Part shown: in pieces, positions 1-11,134 of the stretch | Layout of the letters: the number at the start of each line of letters is the position of its first letter | Position numbering within the stretch: the stretch's first letter is position 1 | DNA from: Agelaius tricolor | Lineage: Eukaryota > Chordata > Aves > Passeriformes > Icteridae | NCBI GenBank assembly: GCA_023055355.1 | Contig: JALJCS010000037.1 | Coordinates: 5,580,001-5,644,000, forward strand | Direction of reading: 5' to 3' | Length of the DNA: 64,000 nt | Position numbers and translations under genes: made by a program | The notes under the pieces: model-generated | Seen by the model: the letters and a program-made list of their open reading frames with translations, nothing else | Told to the model about the DNA's origin: nothing | The model's database searches: none

Positions 1-1840
1 TGCAGATGTTATGATACATGAACCAAAGCCAAGTGATGGATACTGCTTAAGATAGATGTTCTACCTGCTTACTGCAATATGTTCTTATCAGTCTAAAACA
101 ATCCCCCGAACATTAAGAACAAGAGATTACATCATGAAGTAATGAAGTGCTTGGGTTGAAAGTAAAAGGCATTTGAAAGAAATGGGTTTGGGGGCTAACA
201 CAGCAAGATCTCAGAAATGGAGTGCCAGCTTAGGTCTCTGCTTCAGAGACAAGTGAAGCAATTCAGAAGTGTCCTCCTGGGAAAAAGGTTGACAGATCTT
301 TCTGCACAACAGTTAACAGCCGGCATCAGAAATGGGTGCAAATAACATACTAGCCACTACAAGTTTGTCATCCTGGAGTGGAAGGGCCACTCAGACTCAT
401 AGCAGTGGTCTTGCTGCTGTGCCTGTTGAAATAGACAGAAAAGAATGAGGAAAACAAATTTTTCCATCTAGTTTGTTTCAGTATTGGTACAAAGACTATT
501 TTCCTGCCCTCAGGAGACAGCAAAAACAGTCAACAACTGAAATGCTTCAGAAATGGAAATGATCTGAATCACAAATATTTCTTTTCACATCAAAATTAAA
601 GCCCAAGTCATAACTGTCAAACAGATAGAACTCTTTAAAGATGAATGTACTATACATACTAAAATATTCCCAGAGATAACCATTGTGTCCTTAGTCTGTT
701 TAGAAGTCTAGACTTCCTGGTAAAAAAAACTTGTACAGAGCTGAGGTAGCTCCACGACATTCTCTTTTCAGATTAATTAAACTCTTCAGTCTCACCACCG
801 TTAGCAATAGATTTCCGTAAGTCCTTGAAAACCAGTAATTTCCCCTTTTTCCTCCTCTGAAAAAAATGACAGTGACAAGAGTTATTTGCACTCCCTATTT
901 TCTGAAAAGCCTGAACATCAAGCCTTAAGAACTTTATCATGAGTTTTACTTCAAACTAAATTTGAAGAGAATGGCAGAAAGAATGGCAGCCTCAAGCAAA
1001 AGAATTTAGGCTTCTAATTCTTGGGTTGTCTTCTTACTTACCTAAGACAAGAAGTGGAAAGAGAATAGATTAGAGTTAGCAGCTGTTGAAGATTTGCACG
1101 TACTCTTCCACTCTTCCAAGAGGTCAAGGATGCTTTTCTGGCCCTCTCTCCCTCCACAAGCTGCAGCTTCCTTCAAGGCACAGTCACCTGCTGTGGCATG
1201 GAGCTCCCCACGAGCTCCATTGTGTTCCTCCACGGTTCTCCAGGGACTGCTGGGAGACAACCTGCTTCATGATGATGTCCTCCAGGGACTGTGGGGGATT
1301 CTTTGCTCTGTCAACTGGAGCACCTTCTCCTTCTTCTTGTCTCACTTTACTATCATGCAGCTGCTTCTCACACTCCTTTTTTCCCTCACTTGTCACTGCC
1401 TATTCATATGTTTTGTACTTTTGACAATATCTTTTCACAAAGACTGATGGGCTCAGTTGCAGAAATGTGTCTTGCTAGAAAATTGGATACTATAGAAAAC
1501 CATGATTTTACAGAAAAGAATAGTGGAAGTACAAATATACTGCTAAAGAACCGGAAAACTGACAATCATTCATTGTAATACGTCCCCTCATTTTGCCTTC
1601 TTTCTTTCCTTAAGATCTGGAAAGACTACTGGGCAGTGAAAAACACTACAGTGTTGTTTCAAAGAAAAGACTTTTTTAGGATTCTAAGGCGCATGTTCCA
1701 ATTGCTTGAGAAAATTGAGAAAAGGCACTTTGTCTTTTGTGATAAATATCATTAGCCACTAGGGACAAAGTCTGACCAACAACAAGAGCAGATCAAAATC
1801 TGATGAGACCAAGCAATATACCTTGAGTGGCCAGGACAGA
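1..1840. other. Non-coding flank, no gene recognised
   Basis: I see no gene here. The stretch 1040-1440 is richer in G+C and open in several frames on both strands, with repeated 'ctccagggact' phrases. It could be an old transposon leader, such as a CR1 5' region in antisense, but I cannot show this. It recurs at 59442-59850 as part of the duplication. Confidence 0.5.
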
Positions 1841-1849
1841 ACCATCGAG

Positions 1850-2460
1850 TCGTCGAATCTGTTGAATTGGAAGGACCCCATCAGGATCATCATCAGTCCA
1901 ACTCCTGGCCCTGCCTGGGGCCATCCTTGAGAATCACACCATATGCTTGAGAGCAATGTCCCAAACTCAGACAGTTGTGATGGTGTGGCCACTCCCTGGA
2001 GAGACTCTTCCAGTGCCCAGCCATTCTCGGGTTAAAAACTTTTTCTTGATACCCGACCTAAACCTCCCCTGACTCAGCTGCGTGCCATTTCTTTGAGTCC
2101 TGTCTTTGTAGACCTCATTTGAGGACTTTCTAATACCAAGGTGATTCCGCCCCAGAGCAGAGCAGAGCAGAGCAGAGCAGAGCAGAGCAGAGCAGAGCAA
2201 GACAATCTCCTCCCTTGCCCAGCTGGTGATGCTGTGCCCGATGCACCCCAGGACAGGCTTGGCCCTCCTGGCTGCCAGGGCACTGCTGATGCACATTCAG
2301 CTTGCCATTGGCCAGGAGCCTGGGTCCCTTTCTGCAGTGCTTCTCCCAGCCTCTTGCTCCCTCCCCAGTCTATACACCCACCAGGATTGCCCAGTTGCAG
2401 GTGCTGAATCCAGCACTTGCCCTTGTTCCACTCCATCTGGTTGGTGATTGCCTGTGGGAA
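1850..2460 (-). mobile_element. CR1 LINE 3' fragment, antisense
   Basis: Read on the minus strand this is a diverged CR1 3' portion. The plus strand carries the antisense hallmarks: a 'ctaaacctcccctgactcag' block followed by 'gccatttctttgagtcctgtc', and further right the block around 'ttgcccagttgcaggtgctg'. A pentanucleotide tract has expanded inside it at 2153-2199. CR1 is the dominant avian non-LTR retrotransposon and is usually 5'-truncated, as here. The family call rests on recall of the consensus, not on an alignment. Confidence 0.75.
2153..2199 (+). repeat. (CAGAG)n pentanucleotide microsatellite
   Basis: About nine near-perfect CAGAG units lie inside the antisense CR1. The duplicate at 60526-60588 is longer and carries several AGAGA variant units, so the tract has changed since the duplication. 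Confidence 0.95.
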
Positions 2461-3009
2461 TCCTCAAAAACAGAGGGGTTTGGGAAAGCTGCAAAAGGAA
2501 GGCCTCAGAGACAGCAGAACTGTCATTGGAGCTAAGCAGTAGTCATAAGGTTTGTCAGCAGAAAAACTAGATGAGAAGTAGAAAAGTAAGGATAAATGGA
2601 ACAATGGTCTCTGTATTAATGCTTGTCTAGAATAACTCCCTAAGCTACAGCAAAGTATATCTAGCGCGATGTTAGGTAGTTCTAAGCTTAATAACGGAGC
2701 TCTGTGCACTGTATCTTAAGGCTTACAAGCAGGTCTTTTATTCGAAAGAAGCGAGCATTGTTCTAAGCCCAGGTACATGTCTTTATAGTGATTGGATAGA
2801 AGTACTGTCAATATGCTTTTGCTTTGTGGGATTGGTCAAAAAACTTTTCAAGTCAGTTGTAACATTAAGTTCTTTGTCTGCTGCTGGGGACGTGAGCTGC
2901 TGGCAGCTTCCCATTGTCATCACCATGTAATGAGACTGATGCTGGAAAAAACCCAGCTTGAGACGCCGTCCCCAGCAGTCCCGCCCCTTTTGTGATTTGT
3001 GCATAGACT
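2461..3009. other. Non-coding, nothing recognised
   Basis: Between two CR1 fragments. I see no splice-flanked open frame and no repeat structure here. Confidence 0.5.
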
Positions 3010-3200
3010 CCCGGCCAGCAAGAATTGCCCATCTCTCCTATTTGGCAAGATCTCTCTGCAAGGTCTCTGTGCCCTCAAGGGAGTTAGTTCACAGCTCCTC
3101 CCAATTTAGTGTCTTTGGCAAACTTTCTTAATATTCCTTCAAGTGCTGTGTCCAGGTTGTTCAAAAGATGTTGAAGAGAACTGGCCCAATGATGATACTG
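3010..3200 (-). mobile_element. CR1 LINE fragment, antisense
   Basis: The plus strand reads '...tttagtgtctttggcaaac' and then 'gatgttgaagagaactggcc', which is the antisense of a CR1 ORF2 3' segment. About 190 bp remain. The duplicate copy lies at 61391-61581. Confidence 0.65.
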
Positions 3201-3204
3201 TCTT

Positions 3205-4918
3205 AGCCACTGAAATAAGTGCTTCATACTTCCTCTTGTGCAGAAATCACAACAAATTTCTTTTCTATCCATGTTTTCTTATGCTCATGCTTTTTATCCC
3301 AACAGCAGCTGACATGACATTTACAGGCACAGCAACAGCACACTTTTCCTGCTCTTACTAGACTTAACAATTTTGCAACCGGTCAATCAGTGGCCTTTGC
3401 AACTAAAGTCAGACCTTCAGCATTTCTCATTAAATGAATGTCTTCAGAAGAAAACTTTGCTGCCTACTCTGTACGACTGAAGAATAGATGATAATGAGTT
3501 AGCATCACAATCAGTTAAGTACAGAGGCTATCCTTTAGCAGGGAAAAAATTAAAAGAAGAGCTCTTTTATGCAACAACTATCTGAGAAACAAAACAACTA
3601 GGATCTCCCACAGGGTTCCCTGCAGTAGAAATGTACTTGGATGAATGCAGAAGATAAAAGATGTGGTTTTGAAAGGCTATGTCCTTGCTAAGCTAAATTG
3701 GATCTCATCCTGTAGATGAAAGATCAAGGAGCTCAAAGCGGAGCTAGAGAGACATGTCCAGATAATGAGACAGAGCAAAGCATTTTCCAAGATAATTAAG
3801 CATTCTGGTGGACTGGCCAGTTAGGTTAAATCTGCCACACCCATTCACTTTCGGGGACTGAACTGTGGAGTGCTAAACCATATCTGCTGCTGTGCAAAGT
3901 AAAAGAGATCCATCCAAATTGTATGGTTAGTGTGAACACTCTCACTCTCAATTGTAAAACACTTCATAAGCTATTAATCAGTCTTAGGAACAAAATGAAA
4001 TAAAGTTGTTATGCCATCTGGGAATGGGAAAACATCTTCAAAATATTTTTTTCTCTATGTTTTCTTCTTTTTTCTGTTTCTTTTTTTCTCCTTTTTTTTT
4101 TTTTTTTTTTTTTAATCCCACATTATGTGATTGATAATTTCAACCATTCTGGAATGCTTTTAACAGATGAACCCAGCATAGTAGTTTTATTACCGGCTCT
4201 TGTCCCTTACATGCTTCAGTACAAGTTTGGAATATACTCCACAGTCAATTAGTGGTTTTTTATCTCTTTTCCCAGAGACAACTTTTAAAGGACTACTTAA
4301 CCCCTAAAAATCATAATTTCTCTGGTTTCTCCAAGCTTTTTGAGAAAGCTGTTTTGGTTTTGTTTTGGTTTGTTGTTTGTTTTTTTTTTTTATAGCATCG
4401 TTCCCAATGTCTTCAGACCTACTACAAGAAGAAGTTAAAAATAGATCTGATTTGAAGAGACTGTTAAAGCTAATGAACTGCCAGTCTTGGTATTTGTATG
4501 TTTCTAAATCCTTTAAATTCCAAGGTTGCCTTCCTGAATCCTCAGTTACTTAGAAAACATTGTGTTTAGAAAACAGAGCCAGTTCAATTGCTTCTGCAAA
4601 CTCACCTTCATTGTATAGGATTGTACTTCAAGAAATCTTGCTTCATTCAAACATTGGAAGTACAGATTTGACATCATCTGTGACCCTTCCATCTGTCTGA
4701 ACTGTATTTCATTGTGTGAGTTCCTCAGTTGCTTCAAATAAGGACAGAATCTTTTCAATTTGCATAGCATGTTATGTGAAGATCTCCTGTCTGCTTTCTT
4801 CACTTGCTTTAATGGGAAGATAAGGGAAATACGTTTTGAATGTTATCTTTTAGAGTCTACTTTTACCTACCAGTGTGCTTCTATGGACTAGAACCAATTT
4901 CAGCTTGAAAGAAGGTAT
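3205..4918. other. Non-coding flank up to the provirus junction
   Basis: No gene recognised. The stretch holds a 22-T run at 4092-4113 (shorter in the duplicate near 62465) and a second T-rich patch at 4378-4393. The last five bases before the LTR, 4914-4918 'ggtat', are the left target-site duplication of the provirus. Confidence 0.6.
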
Positions 4919-5904
4919 TGTCACCATCCGCTCATACCAACGGGTTGGTTAACTGGTTGGTTGGTTAACTGATCTCGGAGTGCAAAGACAACCTGGAAAG
5001 GGGATTGCAGTATCAATCCAAACAAATGCAGCTTTATAGAATGACCACAGCAAATGCCTGAAAGGAATCAGGGAGAGGAAAAGAATAAAAAAGAGGGGGA
5101 GAAAGAGAGAGGGAGTATAGCTACCAAACATGGAGAGACTAAGTCCTCTTAGTCCAGCCGATAGAGTTTGCCTAGTCACGTTGGGAAGATCTCAAAGTCC
5201 TGGTTAACTCAAGGTTCTATTATAGTCCATTGCTGAGGGGGGAAACAGAATCTTGAAATGGCTGAGGGGGAACAGATCCAATCAAGAAGAAGAAGTCTAT
5301 TGAAATTGCTGAGGGGGAAAAAGGTATTGAAGACGGGTACAGACAGTCCATGTTCTCAGCAGGATAAGTCAGTAGCAGCAGTGAGTGGGACCCACTGTTT
5401 CAGGACTGCTTTCTGGGGGAAACCAGTCTAGGTCCTGTAGGCACATCTGTAGGCAACACTCAGCAGGCATCCTGCTTCAGTCAGGCCAGCACCCCTGCAT
5501 CAGAATTACAGGTGTCTCAGTCTCAGTCCTTGGTAGGGGGGCTTCAACCTCGGTGCCTCATGGTGGTAGTGGAGCAGAGGAAGGATTTTCCATGGGGGGG
5601 CTACCAAGTTGCCCCAGCAAGTTCATCTGGCCAAGAGGTGGGAAAATTCCTGGTCTATTGTCGTGAAGCAGGTGCAAGCATATAGGCTGGGTCGCCCTTT
5701 GGCAGGCCCTGCTAGAAGCAGTCACTGAAGACACAGCTGTGAACAATCACTTGGCAGGCCAGAACTCTGCTCAGGGGCCTCAGGATTTTTGGTGTTCATC
5801 CATTACTGACAGGCCAGAGGTCCCATTGGTGTCTTCAGGGTCCCAGTGTCTGTCCTGGGAATGGTCGTGAGGCAAATGAGGGGAACCTCAGACCGTCTTT
5901 CACA
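4919..5904 (-). repeat. 3' LTR of the ERV-L-like provirus
   Basis: On the plus strand the LTR runs from 'tgtcaccatcc' to 'gtctttcaca' (986 bp), giving TG...CA ends on either strand. It aligns with 15106-17362 once the later LTR-A insertion there is removed (982 bp left). The start is confirmed by the same junction in the duplicate at 63280. On the inner side (5905 onward) I do not see the expected polypurine tract. Confidence 0.9.
5032..5038 (-). promoter_or_regulatory. TATA box of the ERV-L LTR (3' copy)
   Basis: The minus strand reads TATAAAG about 115 bp before the LTR end, at the same place as 15211-15217 in the 5' LTR. This implies a short R-U5 of roughly 90 bp. It is a motif match only. 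Confidence 0.5.
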
Positions 5905-6437
5905 GCACCTGGTGACTCACGACAGGCTTCAAAGGGTCTTCATCAGCAGTGTTCTGTACTATTGTTGTATACTTGTCGCACATTGGTAGCATATCCTGGA
6001 AAGCAGAGACAATACATCAGACAGAGAGAGAGGAGGGAAGGAAAAGAAAAGATAGATAAAGGCGGGGGTAAGGAAACAAAAACAAATATAATAACAGGAA
6101 TTTAAACCATATTATTTTGAAACATTTTTTTCAAATATCTGAAACTAATCACAAATAATCAAAGGCAATAAAGCAATAAACAAATCAACAACAGTTCATT
6201 TAAAATATTTTTTTTCAAAACAATTCACCAAAAATCAAAAGTAATTTTCTTATAATCTTCAAAGAAAATTGAAGACGATTTCAAAACACATCCTCTCATT
6301 TATAGTCGCCTTGTGTCAATAGTCTTGGAGATGGCCACAGTGAAAAGGACATCAGCCAAGTTGTGTGCATTAATTACAGACATCAATTTTGTTAACTCTT
6401 TCATCATTCTCCAATTCATAATGAGTAAGATTGCTGA
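5905..6437 (-). other. ERV-L 3' non-coding region between env and 3' LTR
   Basis: An A-rich stretch with many stops. Its plus strand, not its minus strand, is purine-rich at 6017-6070, so it does not supply a normal polypurine tract for a minus-strand element next to the LTR. Confidence 0.55.
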
Positions 6438-9400
6438 TTAAAAAACCCCAATCAAAACGAAACGCAAAAGGGCAATGATGGGATGACACATACTGTTCAG
6501 GACTCTTGTGGCAGTAGGTGACCACCCAAAAAGAGTATCCTACCACCTGTGTTCAGCATCTTTTCTTACTCTCTCTATGACATGGTGTATTTCTTTCACA
6601 TTGTGATGAACAGTTACCAGTGCTTTCTGTCTATTCTTCTTGATCTTCTCCAATATTTCAATGAAGTCCTGATGAAGCAAAGATTGCTTTACCAAAGTAA
6701 TGTTCATCCCAATGGGAGTAGGTAAATGTCCTGGTTTCGGGCAAATTTGGGAGAAAACCTCCAAAAGGTGGACCCTCCAGAAAACAAACCCACATGGCCC
6801 CTCCCCCCAACCGGGGCGGGAAGGATTCCTTGGAAACAAGTGGAAAGAACCTGTTTCTGTAACAGGCAAAGCACCCCGCAGCACACAAAAGGATCAATAC
6901 CAGATGGCACCACTCTTTCACTGCTCTGAAAAAGTAGACAACTTCAGAAAGTCTCTCTTGGGAGTGCTCGCTCTGTTATCAGTCTGTCCTGTGCTGGGGT
7001 AGCTGCTGCACCTTGGCCACAAGGTGCAAACTCTCGGTGTTTCCCAGGTCCCAGTCCGGAGCAGGTCCGAGTAAGTCCAAAGAAGGGAAAGGAGAAACAG
7101 TCCAGGGAAAATTTGGACTGCTTAGCTAAACTAACTAATGAGCAGGAGCAAAAAAGCAAGAGCAAAGCAGGAGCAAAGCCGAAGCAAGAGCAAAGCGAAA
7201 AGCAAAGCAAAAAGCAAAAGCAGCACCCATGTACTGCCCTGTCTCTGTGTCGCGCCAGCTGTGGGGGAGCGGCTGATAGCAAAACCAAAACAAAACATTC
7301 GCTCTTCACAGCCAGTCTTGAAGGCACAGAACATGATAGCCAGCATCAACAGAACACACGGATGGGGATACAAGCATCATAACGTCACCCTAGGACAGTA
7401 ATAGTTTGTGAATCAGTCTTTAATTGGATTGAAAAAGGTAATGGGAGGTAACTGGAGCTTCTGAAGAAAAATCACATCCCTCAATTTTGTAAAGTTACAA
7501 GCGCAACAATTTGAATGATTTTTACCATCCACTACTGCATTTTCTACAAATACCATATCACAAGCAGTTCTAAAGCACCCACACCCGTTGCCTATATATT
7601 TAAGGACTGTTTTGAAAGTCTCGTTAGGATGAATTTCAAAATGACAGATATTTTGTTCTGTGTCCAAACAAACATCTTGAGCTAGAATTGCATTACTTTC
7701 ACAGATGAAGCCTTGTTCTCGGACAATAGAAGATTCCAAATTAACATGTTGCCATTTTTTACCAGTTTGATGGGCCCATTGTCTATGTTCAGAAAGATTG
7801 GGAATAGCTCCATCATGATTTAGCCCTAATGCAATAATAGGAAATCTCAAATGCACTGAGGCATTGCGTACGGTTAACACAAGAGCTGTGGCTGTGTTTG
7901 TAATGGGGTGATAAGTAAAATTCACCAAGTTCCACCAGGACTGGAATTCTCTTTCAAAATCAGTGGCACTGTCCCAAATTCTTTTCTGAATTTCAGCAGG
8001 AAAATTGCCTTCACCTTCTCTTATCATTGAGGCAGCAACTGACTGCATCGACAATTGTGCCTGGATACAGCTAAGAGCCAAAGAAAGCTTGTTTTGTGTA
8101 GCACCGAGTGCATCAGTTACCAATTTGTCATCACTTACATTTACCTTTTCCCAAGCTGGTAATATGTTTGACAGCAAGCCCTGCTGTGTTCCCAAAGCCA
8201 ATAAGGATGATTGCAGTGGCTGTTTTAATTTGGTCAAATCTCTAACCATTTTGTGGCAGCCAATTTGTCCATTAGTACTTCAGAATCAATACTATTTAGA
8301 ATTCCAAAACCTGTTCCCAAGCATAAGCAGTGGTTGGGCTGGAGTGGTGGTAGTAGAAGGTTGGTTCATACCATTTATTATCAACTTAAAAGAAAAGCCT
8401 TCACTAGTTTTGGACCAAAGACAAACTACTTCTGCAGTTTGTGTTAATGTAAAATTGTGCCAACAGTCTTGAACGCTTGGGGGCGTACAAACCTGTTCAC
8501 GCTTATTTGTCTGATCTGTCAAAACACTGATTGAGATTGCTTTGCTATAAGCAGTTCCACAAATCCTTCGGCTAATTCCTTCTCCCACTCCCCCTTGAAG
8601 CTGCCAGGCTTTTTTGTTTTTCCCATACCTGCCAAGTGAACAAAAGCTTGGGACCAAGGCCACATTGACTAAGGGGACTCTCAGTCCCTTCTGCCCACTA
8701 GGATGTAACTACTGTACTCAATGTCAGCTTTGTGCTCTCAGTCCCTTCTACCCATTGGGGTGTAACTATGGTGCTCAGTGTGGGCTTCGTGCTCTCAGTC
8801 CCGTCTATTCCACTGGGATGTAACTACGGTACTCAGCGTGGGTTTTGTTATAGCGTCTATCTTAAATTTATGAGCTAAGCCTTTTCAACCTAACAGGTTG
8901 GTCAAGTTCTTTTGCCAGCGGCATGTCACTTAAGTCGGTTTAGTTAACGTCAAATTATGCCAGCAATCAATTGGTTCATTTTTACAATCCTTTGTACTTG
9001 CAACATTGTTCGTTTTGCGACCTAGAGTGTAATTACCAACATACTCCTGGCAGCAACACAGAGTAAGGGGAATTTGTTTGGCACACTCCCACTTGTTTGT
9101 AGGACACAGTCTCGCTGAAGGGATATCCCGATCATTTTTCCCATCTGGTTCCATAAAATTTCCGGCAACTGTGATGGAGGTGGATTTCTCATAGAGAGAT
9201 CCTTCCATTTTTCTGCATGCTTCCACAATCGACTCACCAATTGTTCCAGTTAGGGCTCTAGTCCAGTCCTTCTGATCCCATCCCCACTCACTTGGACCAT
9301 ATACCTGGGGGTCATGCAGCACTATAGGCTCTAGGTTTGGGTGGCCACCCTTGGGCTACGCTCCTAGAACATTAGTGGGATGGAGGGTAGCTTCAGACCA

Positions 9401-9469
9401 CAACCACTCAGCAGGATCCTGTCCATGGAATTGTGGTAGGATGCAGAAAAGCATCACCAGTGTTATCAT
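6438..9469 (-). pseudogene. env: env of the ERV-L-like provirus, interrupted
   Basis: This would encode a surface/transmembrane envelope glycoprotein, but it is broken. The start is placed at the ATG at 9467-9469 because it opens a hydrophobic signal peptide ('MITLVMLFCILPQFHG') and overlaps the end of the integrase frame, as retroviral env genes do. Several Asn-X-Ser/Thr sites and Cys-rich patches follow (for example 'CCCQEYVGNYTLG' near 9040). The 278-codon open stretch 7413-8249 is the best preserved part and looks like the C-terminal half, with a helical N-terminal region and a 'GNGCGCF' cluster. A solo LTR (6727-7397) splits the gene; its 3' remainder at 6438-6721 holds a helix and a hydrophobic anchor near 6450-6500 with in-frame stops. 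I do not see a clear CX6CC motif, so I leave the env class open. Confidence 0.75.
6727..7397 (-). mobile_element. Solo LTR, family LTR-A copy 1, inserted in env
   Basis: On the plus strand it runs from 'tgtcctggttt' to 'caccctaggaca', the inverse of the other four LTR-A copies. The flanks are 'gtaaa' (6722-6726) and 'gtaat' (7398-7402), a 5-bp duplication with one mismatch. It contains the family's polymorphic GCTTTT/AGCAAAA-rich stretch at 7138-7225. It was inserted after the provirus. Confidence 0.92.
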
Positions 9470-10440
9470 GGTTCAGATGATTTTCATGTTCCTCAGGGTT
9501 CTTCTGTAAAAGTAAAAACAACAGAAATCCTTCCACTGAGGGGCAGAAAAGAGTTAAAATGGATAGGATTATCCAGCATGTATTTATCCAATGCTCTTTC
9601 CCTAGAGCATCAGAGGCTACCCATGCATATTTCTTCAGAGGGGTTTTCAGCACTAGTGCTACTTCCCCTACAGTAGGGAGGTCCACCAGAACAGGTTGTC
9701 CAGGGTAATGTGCTGGACTTTTTGAATCGTCAGGTCGCCGTAGTAAGGGAACGATGCTTGGAGCTGTTGGGCAAAAGGCAGTGATTTTGGGACATCCATT
9801 CACCCCCCATCTACTGTTCATTCTTTTAACAGCTTCCCATAACCGAACGTCCCAATTTCCCTCCCGGGGCTTCAGAAGTCCTTTCAAAAAACCCTTGGTC
9901 CTTTCTAAGATCCCCTTAGCTTGAGGGTAGTGGAAAGGGGTGTGGAAAGACTGCTTAATTCCTTCACCTTTTGCCCAATGCTGTACACCTCTAGCAGTGA
10001 AGTGGGACCTGTGATCAGATTGAATTTCCTGTGGCTTTGGGAAAGTTCCAAACCACCCCTGCAAAGCTTTAACCGCATTATCACCTGTAGCTCTTTTCAA
10101 AGCATCAGCTTGAACCAACCCAGATACAATTTCTCCTCCTACTAGCACAAAGTGTTTACCTCCTGACTTCTTAAAGGGGCCAATATGGTCTGCCTGCCAT
10201 GCGTCCCATAAGCCTTTACCCTTTCTTAAATGCAGAGGGTCATCTTCTAAAGGATGTCTCTCCAGTCACCTGCGACATTGCTCGCAGCCTCATATTATTG
10301 TTTTACACATTTCCCTGGTAACCAGCCAACCACGAGCATGAGCTTCTTTGTACAAATCTTTCGCACCCGTGTGCTGTCTTTTTCCATGCAGCCATTCTAA
10401 TAGTTGATCCCAGTCCTCAGGAATGAGTTCCTTTTTCAGG
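9408..10440 (-). pseudogene. pol: Integrase domain of ERV-L pol, broken
   Basis: Integrase would insert viral DNA into the host genome. The N-terminal zinc-binding region is visible as two His in 'LHGKRQHTGAKD' (near 10390) and a Cys pair in 'GCEQCRR' (near 10275), with a stop codon on each side of the Cys pair. The catalytic core shows 'ADHIGPF', 'QSDHRSHFTA' and 'KGILERTKG', which place the D, D and E residues of the DDE triad. A conserved C-terminal segment follows ('PVLVDLPTVGEVALVLKTPL'). The frame overlaps the env start at 9469. The family call is firm; activity is excluded by the stops. Confidence 0.88.
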
Positions 10441-10449
10441 GGGCTGAGC

Positions 10450-11009
10450 CTTGCTAGTTCATCAGCTCTATTCTTCCACTCTCCTGCTGGATTTCCATCT
10501 GTTTGCTGAGAAGCTACCCAACCAATAGCAATATTTCCTTGGCTTGCAACATCTAAAATTTCTTGCCACGTTTCCTTTTGCCACACTGGAATTCTGTGAA
10601 CTTCCCAATCATTTTGCTGCCAGAAAGGAAGCCACTCGGTACAACCTTTGTACACTGCGTAAGAGTCGGTGTAAATGCAGGCAAGAGAAATGTTCTGTGC
10701 CTCACATCGGAAAACACTCCAAACAGCTATGAGTTCCCCAGCCTGAGCGCTGCCTTCCCCTTCAGTAATGATTCTTTCACCAGATGAAATGTGTAAGACA
10801 GCTGTTCTAGATCTCCATACCTTCCCTTCCCGTTTTGCAGAGGCATCTGTGAACCAAGAACTTGCTGCTTGTTCGGGGGAGAAAGGAAGGGCAGCTTTGA
10901 TTACAGAGGCAGATTTATCTTGGCTGCTAACCAGGCTCTCAGTGCCTTGGATTGTTAGATTTTTAGCAGCATCTTCCGTTAGTGAGACGGTATTACAATA
11001 GCCTTCCAT
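10450..11009 (-). pseudogene. pol: RNase H domain of ERV-L pol
   Basis: This region would degrade the RNA strand of the RNA-DNA hybrid. It is open for 239 codons together with the start of integrase (10290-11009). The acidic catalytic residues can be read in order: 'WFTDAS', 'AQAGELIAVW', 'IYTDSYAV' and 'NRADELARL'. It is the least damaged part of pol. It lies directly downstream of RT and upstream of the integrase zinc finger, as in class III ERVs. Confidence 0.85.
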
Positions 11010-11134
11010 CTGAGCATACCATTTCCTAACTGAGGCCCTTTGGGCTACCCCGTCAGGTGGGGGGGAGGGGTGGGGCTCCCATTAGTGACGATTTTGATAA
11101 CTTTGAAAGGGCCTCTTAATACAATAGGCTCTTG

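Larger units (their letters stand above)
1..5639. repeat. Segmental duplication, copy 1 (pairs with 58404-64000)
   Basis: This block aligns end to end with 58404-64000 in the same orientation. The match starts at the first base of the window and ends only because the window ends, so the true limits are outside what is visible. I counted about ten substitutions in the first ~690 bases. Small indels also differ, including about 26 bp near 1930-1960 and 8 bp near 2668 that are absent from copy 2. The pair includes 4.9 kb of flanking DNA plus the left junction and most of the left LTR of the ERV-L provirus, so that insertion predates the duplication. An uncollapsed allelic overlap in an assembly would look the same. 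Confidence 0.95.

Noticed and set aside
1042..1580. Several overlapping frames of 60-117 codons, repeated at 59442-59980
   Set aside because: Their apparent conservation comes from the segmental duplication. The frames lie on both strands over the same bases and have no domain or splice context.
7138..7225. Lys/Ser-rich coding frame
   Set aside because: It is the variable AGCAAA/GCTTTT-rich patch shared by the LTR-A copies.
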